From Symbiodinium microadriaticum (lineage: Eukaryota > Sar > Dinophyceae > Suessiales > Symbiodiniaceae), in NCBI GenBank assembly GCA_001939145.1, contig LSRX01000007.1:354322-418321 (forward strand): a stretch of 64,000 bases of DNA, read 5' to 3'. A model generated the notes under the pieces. That model did no database searches. It saw only the letters and a list, made by a program, of their open reading frames with translations, and was not told where the DNA came from. Below are positions 57,501-64,000 of this stretch, piece after piece. Within the stretch, counting starts at the first letter, position 1. Each line of letters begins with the position of its first letter. Made by a program: the position numbers and the translations under genes.

Positions 57501-60500
57501 CGCCCCTCCTCAAAGACCCCCAAACCACCGAACAAAACTTCCAAAGCACGCAACCCCTTTCAGAGCCCTTCTGGAACCTCCAATCCCCTAAAACCCCTAA
57601 ACCCTCAAACCCCTAAACCTATACCCAAAACCGAAAATCAGAGCTCCTTCGGCTCTAGGTTCCGATAGAAGGGTTGCGACTGGAGCGATTGAATAGCTCC
57701 GGCCATGGCGCAGACTCCGCAGTTGCCGATGCCGCCCTGGGCTTTTCATAAGGTTTAGGGCTTAGGGTCTAGGGTTTGGGGTTTAGGGTTAAGGGCCTGG
57801 GGTTTCATTATGGTTTAGGGCTTGGGGCATTTATAGGGAAATATACTGGGTGTTATGACGCGTTGTGGGGTGGGAGTTTAGCGTTTGAGTTTAGGGTTTA
57901 AAGGCCTAGTGGTTTGCAGGGCTTCATGAGGGTTTAAGTCTGGTGGTTTAAGAGCTCTGTAGGGCTTTTGGGGATTTAGGGTTTTGGGGGCTGTGTAGGG
58001 CTTTGTGGGGCATAGGGGTCAAGGCAAGTCCATGGCTCTAAGTGATTATAAGTATAGTGGCCTCCTGGACAATCAAGGTAGGGTTCTTTCCTGTGTTCAA
58101 TGAAGCGAAAGGCTTATCGGGGCTGCAATAAAGATGAGAATAAGGCTTTGGGTTATAATAGTAGAACTGCACGCAAACAGCCATAACTAATGGCTTAAGC
58201 TCGTAAAAATGCCCACCTGTATGTGGGTTCGGGAAGAATCCCACAGGCAACTACGAGCCTGGGAAACGGAGAGACTGTACCAAGCAGCCATAACTAATGA
58301 TTCAGGGCTTCTCGCTTACCCTTTCGGGGCTTTGCCATCATGCCTACTACGGCTGCCTATGGCTGCAGTCGGCAGAAAGTCCGGCAAGACTTCAATGACA
58401 GGCAAGTCGGAGAAACTTCTTGGTTGTGATCATAACTTACCTCTAGGCTCGAGTCGTATAAGGGCGCACCGTGAGGGCAGCTCTCCAAATTAGGGTCCGC
58501 AAACTAATGCAGCACCTGTTTTTTCTTTAAAACAAACGGCCCTAAACGGGACCCTAGTTTAGAGAACTACCCAGAGAAGCAGCAAACCTCCAAACCTCCC
58601 TAAGCAGCCCTAGGACCTTAAACCAAAATCAAAACGCCAGCCGTCGCCGGGGTCCCGTGCCAGGCATTCCGCCCATGGGGCCGAGCCCTAAGTCCTCACG
58701 GGGCCATTGCAGCTTTTTTTTTGGGTAAAAAAGCTTAGGGTTTAGGGTTTCGGGTTTGGNTTTTTTCTTTAAAACAAACGGCCCTAAACGGGACCCTAGT
58801 TTAGAGAACTACCCAGAGAAGCAGCAAACCTCCAAACCTCCCTGTGCAGACAAGGGCTCCTGTCTGGTGTCTGTAACACTGCAACCTTGCTTCTCCAGTT
58901 CCCAGGGAGCCAGTTTAGGGGTTCCGGGGTACCCATAGGCCCCTAAGTAGTTCCTTTTTATGGTCTATATTTATTTAGGATCCTATAAGGTAATCCCAAG
59001 AAGGAACTACTTAGGGGCCTATGGGTAGTCACCATAAAGGTTAACCTTCGGGACTATAAGAGGATTCTCACCTCAAAGAAGTGAAATGTTTCTTTACGTG
59101 TATCCCTAAGCAACCATCCAGAAAGAGAACGGCTTCAGGATTGATCTGCCGCGGTCGCGCCCAGTAGAGCTTGCCTCAGGGTGGAAGATCCCACCATGCG
59201 GGCAGTGCACAAGCGATTCTTTAACTTGGGGCCTCGTTAGTTAGAATAGGCTTTTGGAGTATAATACATAGTCTTCGGTATATTTATAACAAAGAACACT
59301 AAGGAACAGTATGGTGCATTTAAATAACCTAAGTCCCTACATTGAAACTGACTGATTTTTACAACAAGCATCGCCATTGCCAATCGTCGTGGTCAACAAA
59401 GTTATACCAGGGGCATCGGAAAACTTTGCCGTGCTTCTTGCAAAATTCCTGTATCGCACCCACTGGGTTCTTATCACATACCCGGTACTTCGAATCGTAC
59501 GTGATTCCTGCACCACGCAAAGTCTCCAGAAGCTCTGCCTCACTCATCACTTTCTCTTCGTCAAACTTTTGCCACCGTAGATGCGAGGTATTGTCGGTTT
59601 TTGGCCTCCCGTGCGGTAAAGCACACTCCTCATCTTCACCGTAGAAGAACACGCGACCATCTTGCAGCGTAATCTCCAACATCTTCGATGCATCAGGATT
59701 CGGATTTCCAAAATGGCTGTTGAAATCAGAAAGTTTGAAGACATCTGTGCTTTTTGCTCCAGCATCATCGAACAGAGTCCGGACTTTGTTGGTGACGTCC
59801 ACCTGCGGCGCTGGATGATCTCCGGAGGCATAAATGGCTTTGGCAATATACCTGGGATTTGGGTCCCAAAAACACACACGACTGTGCCCCTAGTTCGTCG
59901 CACAACTCATCTGCGACACTCGTGATGCTCATAAGCTCGCCCAACGATGCTCTCGTGCAAGGCTTTGTCGTGAATCCACCTTACATTTGCAGCTCCGCAC
60001 GAGCCGAAGCCATCGGCGCATGTTAATAACATAAACAGAACAGACTCCAATTGACTCAGCTAAGGCACTCGAAACCATCCCCATCACCGCATGTTTTTTG
60101 AGTACCATCCTGCACTGCCATTAGCCAAATATTTCAACCCGAGGCTACGCCGGCTACACTGAAAGTGCTGGGACAAGCAGCCAGGGTAGCTCTCCACCAA
60201 TCAATGAATCAATGCCCCTGAGCTTGAGGAAATGATTCGACATGGCTTGTGCAGCGAATGCTACATGGGTAGTTCTCTAAAATAGGTCCCCTTTGTAGGT
60301 CCCCAATATAGTACGGCACCCCCTCAAAAAAGGACCCTAAACGGGACCCGAATTTAGAGAACTGCCCACAGAACAGCTGTCCTGAAATTGCACCGTCAAG
60401 AACTTCCGGACACCCGGGCGCGGGTCATCCTCTACCAGATCGGGCACGAAGTCCTTGAAGAAAACACGCCCTAAGTGCTGCTGTTGCTCGCAACGCTCGC

Positions 60501-60555
60501 GGATCTTGCTGGTCACGTCGATGTCCGCGTATGTTGCTGACAGAATTTGATCCAT
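54363..60555 (-). CDS. Calpain-family gene with flanking repeat domains, partial 5' end
   Basis: At least eleven minus-strand exons join in frame. From the N-terminal side: two copies of a repeat with the core DVT-x-K ... F(G/N)(D/N)P-P-G ... K-x-L-x-V (60370-60555; 59373-59877), a calpain protease core (59115-59174, 57645-57741, 57186-57244, 56797-57066, 55803-56350), a C2-like domain III portion, then two more repeat copies (55178-55474 with 54969-55062; 54720-54829 with 54363-54599) and a stop. The repeats resemble the C-terminal DUF3395-type domain of DNAJC11-like proteins; this is a resemblance by eye. Catalytic Cys, His and Asn are present in GNC, SHGYS and RNPWG. Calpains are Ca-regulated cytosolic Cys proteases. 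The usual GDCW reads GNCG here, so activity is not certain. The upstream start was not found. Confidence 0.82.
54720..54829 (-). CDS. Calpain gene, exon with first half of repeat copy 4
   Basis: It reads RWGIQRATFGPLDVTHALRG then ILSDFGGKLEIRKNLG. Its acceptor (TAGGAG) fits phase 1 from the previous exon. The 3' junction needs a GA donor (GGG|GACC) to continue into FDETGEANL. Confidence 0.75.
54969..55062 (-). CDS. Calpain gene, exon with end of repeat copy 3
   Basis: It reads VSFEQDGEEKTVSVEESDWM then RIPRAAQHSSE, phase 0 in and phase 1 out (GAAG|GTTGTC). It continues KKLT from the previous exon to KKLTVSFEQDG without a gap. Confidence 0.78.
55063..55177 (-). mobile_element. Introner-like element forming intron, GTAA duplication
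   Basis: The 115-bp intron is GTAA (55174-55177) plus a 111-bp element starting CTGGGTTCTTGTTCAG and ending ATGAGAACCAAG. GTAA recurs as the first four exon bases (55059-55062). Splicing GT...AG restores CTGACA-GTAAGC exactly. The first 13 bases match the element at 55699-55798. Confidence 0.8.
55178..55474 (-). CDS. Calpain gene, exon with repeat copy 3
   Basis: It reads VMLEQGEKFFLRMASKPHHS and later KYHETDVTSKVVELYDNSRE, then FTDFNALFGDPAPGKPKKLT. The first part completes the C2-like segment; the rest is the third repeat. Phase 0 at both ends. Confidence 0.82.
55475..55580 (-). mobile_element. Introner-like element forming intron, GTGA duplication
   Basis: The 106-bp intron is GTGA (55577-55580) plus a 102-bp element (55475-55576) with perfect 15-bp ends CTAGGTTCCCCAGTA and TACTGGGGAACCTAG. 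GTGA recurs as the first exon bases (55471-55474). The duplication gives the GT donor, the element end gives the AG, and splicing restores CGA-GTG-ATG. Confidence 0.88.
55581..55698 (-). CDS. Calpain gene, domain III exon
   Basis: It reads TPAHRLHVGSGAPNPSVPAG then CSLLLVVRPQPGQTGNKTR. It is bordered on both sides by TSD-flanked introners. Phase 2 in, phase 0 out; continues GRET|PAHRLH. Confidence 0.8.
55699..55802 (-). mobile_element. Introner-like element forming a GA-AG intron, GACA duplication
   Basis: The 104-bp intron is GACA (55799-55802) plus a 100-bp element with ends CTGGGTTCTTGTTA and TTAAACAAGAGCCCAG, with an inner TTACCATAAT/ATTATGGTA pair. GACA recurs at 55695-55698. Exact excision needs a GA donor and restores CGC-GAG-ACA-CCG (RETP). 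A GT donor (GTAAGT, 55771-55776) paired with AAG at 55706-55707 also keeps frame but adds about nine residues. Confidence 0.78.
55803..56350 (-). CDS. Calpain gene, exon with catalytic His/Asn region
   Basis: It begins VGLVASHGYSLVQCKRVGDR and continues RFLQCRNPWGTFSWKGKFG and YDWSEEP, then TDNGVFWISREDLFRW. SHGYS (canonical GHAYS) and NPWG hold the active-site His and Asn. This is the largest exon of the window at 548 nt. Acceptor GGCTAAG. Confidence 0.88.
56447..56529. repeat. Hairpin element, CCCATAGGCCCC family, in calpain intron
   Basis: CCCGTAGGCACCTAG at the left and CTACTTAGGGGCCTATGGG at the right; ATTACGCTATAGGATTCTAA core. It lies upstream of the His exon on the minus strand. Confidence 0.72.
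56535..56712 (-). CDS. Possible calpain exon between the two halves of the protease core
   Basis: The minus strand reads ALAAFLHCLLGLCQEHVGKD then TVCAFAWGRDGRLASPEQLT and EVARLASWKAVHP. It lies where calpains have about 60 residues between the LEKA and GHAYS regions, but no canonical motif is present. An (ATC)n tract precedes it. Confidence 0.42.
56797..57066 (-). CDS. Calpain gene, exon with DD-IP and LEKA motifs
   Basis: It reads FDDFIPCVDPERKTCWSFHS, then MWPMLLEKAMSTRPNDYNIW. These match the calpain DDxxP and W-x-x-LLEKA segments. The donor is probably before the stop in CAGCAATGA. The phase to the exon at 57186 is not resolved. Confidence 0.8.
57186..57244 (-). CDS. Calpain gene, short exon
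   Basis: It reads SDAQEISEFGCYAYRTFSNG, the G-x-Y-x-x-x-F strand before DDFIP. Acceptor AAAACAG; the phase fits the previous exon if that uses a GC donor. Confidence 0.7.
57645..57741 (-). CDS. Calpain gene, exon with catalytic Cys region
   Basis: It reads QGGIGNCGVCAMAGAIQSLQ then SQPFYRNLEPK. QG-x-(L/I)-G-(D/N)-C is the calpain Cys motif; here the usual DCW is NCG. It is 97 nt and joins the exon at 59115 in phase (LFLD|A|QGG). Confidence 0.75.
58519..58843. repeat. 83-bp direct repeat around a single N
   Basis: TTTTTTCTTTAAAACAAACG through CAAACCTCCAAACCTCCCT at 58519-58601 returns at 58761-58843, immediately after the N at 58760. It carries the right end of the GGGTAGTTCTCTAAA family. 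Confidence 0.85.
58931..59027. repeat. Hairpin element, CCCATAGGCCCC family, complete, in calpain intron
   Basis: TACCCATAGGCCCCTAAGTA at the left, TACTTAGGGGCCTATGGGTA at the right, TTAGGATCCTATAAGGTAAT core. It is 97 bp and lies in the intron between the exons at 59115 and 57741. Confidence 0.88.
59115..59174 (-). CDS. Calpain gene, exon before the catalytic Cys
   Basis: After CCTGAG it reads KLYWARPRQINPEAVLFLD. W-x-RP-x-x-I-x-P-E-x-x-L-F is the conserved calpain lead-in. Phase 1 in (CGA/CGC split from 59373 using a GA donor) and phase 1 out. Confidence 0.72.
59373..59877 (-). CDS. Calpain gene, exon with repeat copy 2 and pre-protease linker
   Basis: It reads NPRYIAKAIYASGDHPAPQV then DVTNKVRTLFDDAGAKSTDV and FNSHFGNPNPDASKMLEITL. 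After the repeat comes a linker ending CPWYNFVDHDDWQW. The 5' border is either the GTG region near 59877 or the CCCAG just downstream. Confidence 0.78.
60267..60367. mobile_element. 101-bp inverted-repeat element, GGGTAGTTCTCTAAA family
   Basis: Ends GGGTAGTTCTCTAAAAT and ATTTAGAGAACTGCCC; flanks ACAT and ACAG share ACA. On the minus strand the flank TGT supplies a GT donor right after the exon (60369-60368) and ATGTAG gives an acceptor at 60261-60262, so the element fills a 109-bp intron. Confidence 0.78.
60370..60555 (-). CDS. Calpain gene, exon with repeat copy 1
   Basis: It reads MDQILSATYADIDVTSKIRE then RCEQQQHLGRVFFKDFVPDL and VEDDPRPGVRKFLTVQFQD. It has the same DVT-x-K ... DP-PG ... 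LTV pattern as the other three copies. The Met may not be the start; the frame is open upstream to about 60570. The exon following the intron at 60261-60369 was not resolved. Confidence 0.72.
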
Positions 60556-60570
60556 GGCACAATACTTCGG

Positions 60571-63500
60571 GCAGATGCTCCCAGATACTCATGCTCGTCA
60601 TCCCGAACATTTGATCAAAGATAATAGTCAATGATTCTACACTACATCTTGCAAAGATGCAGGCTAACCAGCTACCTACAACATGTGCAGCGAAACGGTG
60701 TCGAGCATGCAACAGGCATGCAGATCCTGCAGTAACTGCAGTCGTTGGCCCCCACATCAGAGAGCTTGCGTTGTTCATTGCCAGCCGGCTTCTGTTGAGC
60801 AGCAACCGTTTCCTCTTTTTCCTGTACAAGCGAGAAGAAGAAATGGGCGATCAAGGAACATGGAGAGTCAGGACAAAGCTCGAGGAGCCAGGACAGGGGG
60901 GATAGGAAAAGGGAACGCTCAGATTCCGAAACAAGTGGCCGAGGAGCTGAGCTAGACACGGTGGCGGACCCCTCGACAGAGACGGAGAACAGGTCCCAAC
61001 AAAAACAAATACGTGATGATGGCTGCACCTGGCTTACGTAGCACCCCAGACCACGAACTCAAAACTAAGCCCCCTAAGCCCTAAGCCCTCCACACTTCGT
61101 GACTAAGTCCTGAAAGGGACCCCAAACTCATTGACCTCAACACTCAGGCTGCCAAAGCTGCAGAACTAAACACCCTCCACCCTACAACGAATCCCGAAGA
61201 AGCACAACTAATAAGCCTGAACTAAAGCCTGCAAAGAACCGACCGAAACCCTGAATCGAACCCGAACCCAGTAACCGGAAACCCAAACCCCTTAAAACCT
61301 AACCCTATGGGCACGAAACCTTAAAAGCAAAGCCCCGAAAAGCTTAAGTTCTGAAACGCTCTCTTGAACCAGGTTGCATGGGTGCCATGCATGAGGATCT
61401 GGTCTAGCAGACCATACCTCCACTGCCAGTGGGGGTTCTATGGGGCTTGAGGTCCCTCTACACAGGGCTCTGTTTCCCAAATACATACATTTCCAAGCCC
61501 CCCAAGCCCAAAACCAAAAACAACACAAACCCCAGGCCCTACGGCCCTACAAAAGCAAACGGCCCAAAGCCCAGGCGGCCGAGGAGCTCCCGATCAAGCC
61601 AGTCCACCACAAGCTTGTATTCGGAGGGGTACCTGCAGCGCAGAGGTGCTTTTGGCTTGGGGTCGGCGCAAGGTTTAGGGCTTGGGGCTTAGGGTTTCGG
61701 TTCCCGCATTTGTGGCTTGTCGAGCTTGGTGAAGGGGTGGTGCGGTTTGCCGCTTGGCACAAAAGGTTCAGCAGGGCTCGGGATCAACGGGCAAAACAGG
61801 TACTGAAAACAAGTTACTCTTCCTTGAACACCACTTGACACATCTACTACCATGCCGGGCAGGCTCCAACCCATTGCCCCCAAGCCCCACAGAACCAATG
61901 CAGCGACAGCAAATCCACAGACTGAAACCTCGAACAACTGAGGGCGTTGATTCGTCAACTCTGCAGCGTACACAAAGCATCCTTCGATCTCTCCTGGTAG
62001 CTACTGTACCTTAAACGGGGAACGGATTCAGATATATGGGATCTAAGGGGACTTACTTCGGGACACAGCGGCATATTAACAATACTATTCAGAATTCAAT
62101 CTCGTGTTTGGGGGGTGTGGGATTCGGGATGTGTGGTGTTTCCAGGTCTCATGTCCAGTGACTGGAAAGTGGTGGCCTCGAACTAACTTACAATCCGGCG
62201 ACCCACAGTTCAATCTTTGTCTGGGCCTTAGTATCTAGATTAGGGTTCCGGGCTCCTTTACAGTTTAATATAAGGAGTATGGGCGCCTTACAGTAATGAC
62301 TAGAATATGGTTTTCGAGTGTTATAGAGAGAGCAATTACAAGAATATCTTATTCTTCTGATTAGGTAAACTGTGGCCTTGCAAGACGTCCGAACGGCCGT
62401 GTAAAGCCCGTGTACATAAAGCTCACAGGCGCCTCAACAAGCCTGAATAAAACAGCCGGTAGGCCCTGAACCCCTTCAGCCTTAACCCTATTCATGTAGG
62501 AACTTGATTGAGAAACCCTGGGTCTTTATTATGGTTTTTCTATAGAACCCTAAACCCTAAAGGTTCAAATCCGAGCCGCCTTAACTCCAAACATCAAACA
62601 ATCACCCGAGAGGAAACTGCGGCCGTCGGCACAACAGCCCGAGCCCGAAATGCTCCAGCGTCGCCGGCAGCGTGTGGCCTAGTGCTGGAGGGGTTTAGAC
62701 GGCCGTCTAGAAGACTTTTTCTGTTTCACACGGTTTTCGAAACAAAAGTGGCGCAAAGCATTGTAACCGTTTACAGGGCGAAGCATAGGTTTGAGTTGGG
62801 TCAAATCCTGTCTCAACGAGTTCTTGAAGTTCGGATCCGATAGGGCTTGAGAAGCAAGGACCCGCTGGGAAGGTAACAAGACATGTTGGCCTTAACCCAC
62901 TCTAACTCTTAGCAACCTTCCACTGGGACACTCGGAGCTCAGGAAACCCCCGCAGTCGCCCAGTTGCAGTGCGGCACCGGAAGAAGGGCAATGTTCTTGG
63001 AGTTGGTTGGATAGGCGTAACCTGCCATTCCGGTTTAGGGTTTAGGTGCATCAAATTAGCCAATGAAATCTATTTCAGAACTAAAAAGGAACCTAAAAAC
63101 ATAATAGGTTTTGCTAGGGTTTTGGTAGGTTAGGGTATACTAGACTGTCAGACTGTGATCCACTCAGACTCCTAAAGACCACTGCTCGCAGAGACCCCTG
63201 CCCAAATTTATCCGAGACTCGTCTCCGAAACCTGAAAAACACACAGACAAATACGGCGAGGTTTTAGGGTTTAGCCCTAATTACCCTGCAGGCACAAGTA
63301 ATCCCAACCCGAAAACCGACAGCGATGATCTGCATACTGTCTTGGGCCTGGATACTTAGTATTAGTAATGATAGTTGTTTCGAGCTCGTTGTGGAAATGG
63401 GTATGAGTTTGTGTTGCGGAGTAGGCGAAGTTTGCAGGTTCGGCCCGAGGCTACTGTGTTGTTTCCAGCCGAGATGTTTAGCAATCCTGCTCACCATCAC

Positions 63501-63700
63501 AGCTGTCATCCTCAAACCTGCGATTTGTATTATATAAGTTTCCCGATTGCTACCACGCACCATCATAAGAGCGACAAGGGTGTTGTTGGTACTATAGCAC
63601 GGCTAGCGCGCTTGTTTGCGACTGCTTCTACCGCCCGGTTTGCATTGAATCTCCAGTAGCATCGGCTCTATCGCTGTGGTGATGATGCTCAGGTATAAGA
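60571..63700. other. Upstream of the calpain gene: no supported gene
   Basis: Unique sequence with CCCTAAA/TTTAGGG motifs at 61680-61700 and 62545-62560. ORFs up to 134 codons on both strands (60425-60829 minus, 61440-61838 plus, 62508-62843 plus) lack domains. Five-prime exons of the calpain gene may hide here. Confidence 0.4.
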
Positions 63701-63705
63701 CTATA

Positions 63706-63797
63706 CCCACAGGCACCAGAGTAGTTCCTGTTTGTGGCTTATATTTAGGATGCTATAAGGTAACCCCAAAAAGGAACTACTTTGGAGCCTATGGGTA
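63706..63797. repeat. Hairpin element, CCCATAGGCCCC family
   Basis: ACCCACAGGCACCAGAGTAG at the left, CTACTTTGGAGCCTATGGGT at the right; TTAGGATGCTATAAGGTAAC core. A diverged but complete copy. Confidence 0.78.
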
Positions 63798-63985
63798 GGA
63801 GCCTATGTCTCAGCATCTTCGAGAATAGCGTTTCAGGGCTTAGGCTCGATGGGCCAGGCTCTAAGGTACTACGCTCGGTACAATTCGGAGCTAACGTTCC
63901 AGGTTGCGCCCATACAGCCCATACAGTGACATTCTAAAGCAGGGCCGCACATACCTGTTTCAACTGTTGCTGAGTGGGGGGCGGG

Positions 63986-64000
63986 AGATCGGAAGAGCGT
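63986..64000. other. Illumina adapter sequence at the window edge
   Basis: The last 15 bases, AGATCGGAAGAGCGT, equal the start of the standard Illumina TruSeq adapter. It is assembly contamination rather than biology. Confidence 0.9.

Noticed and set aside
59337-59903. Plus-strand ORFs and the out-of-frame minus ORF over the calpain repeat exon
   Set aside because: The minus frame with DVTNKV and FGNPNP is the only one with domain similarity.
62560-62580. GGTTCAAATCC resembling a tRNA T-loop
   Set aside because: No matching stems, anticodon arm or acceptor pairing around it.
1-64000. CRISPR arrays, bacterial operons, prophage or plasmid features
   Set aside because: No regular spacer-repeat structure, no ribosome-binding-site/ORF series, and the exon-intron structure is eukaryotic.

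Overview
The window looks like nuclear DNA of a dinoflagellate, most likely in the Suessiales/Symbiodiniaceae-Polarella range. The evidence is as follows. (i) Telomere-type TTTAGGG/CCCTAAA motifs are scattered through almost every non-coding stretch. (ii) Coding sequence comes as very short exons (30-550 bp) in long introns, nearly all on the minus strand. (iii) Several introns need GC or GA 5' splice sites to keep the frame. (iv) Short inverted-repeat elements form whole introns. (v) Recognisable proteins are typical of these algae: a calpain with accessory repeats, an ankyrin protein, and Tudor-like and S1 RNA-binding domains. The species cannot be named from sequence alone. No bacterial operon, rRNA, tRNA, CRISPR array or intact transposase was seen. 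Most long ORFs are microsatellite or telomere-like low complexity and are not genes.

Layout. 0.4-5.8 kb: minus-strand exons encoding two Tudor-like domains, helical linkers and an S1 domain, probably one gene. 6-10.8 kb: isolated exon-like islands and a (TAG)n tract. 11.7-14.1 kb: a telomere-like array, a (CTA)n tract, then about 1.6 kb lacking telomere-like motifs, then a large TACA/TTACA/TTGCA microsatellite. 14-23 kb: minus-strand exon islands of unrecognised genes. 26.7-27.9 kb: a broken, intronless ankyrin-repeat pseudogene. 31.7 kb: first exon of an FAD-dependent amine-oxidase-like protein. 33-46 kb: further minus-biased islands, assembly duplications marked by single Ns, and a 36-bp tandem repeat. 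47.1-47.4 kb: a long telomere-like array beside a 37-nt exon resembling a RelA/SpoT synthetase motif. 49.3 kb: a 40-N gap. 50.9-51.2 kb: a compound microsatellite. 54.4-60.6 kb: the best-resolved gene, a minus-strand calpain-family gene. 63.99 kb: Illumina adapter sequence at the window edge.

The most interesting system is a set of introner-like elements. Three consecutive introns of the calpain gene (55,699-55,802; 55,475-55,580; 55,063-55,177) each consist of one copy of a 4-bp target-site duplication plus a 100-111-bp element with terminal inverted repeats. In each case the duplication supplies the 5' splice site (GA, GT, GT), the element end supplies the AG, and splicing would restore the pre-insertion codons exactly. 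Other hairpin families (termini CCCATAGGCCCC, GGGTAGTTCTCTAAA, TAGGGGCCTTAATA) recur across the window. In the two best-resolved genes, many introns also begin with TTTAGGG-type motifs and end with CCCTAAA-type motifs. Exon calls rest on reading the translations and splice consensus by eye; no transcript data or database search was available.
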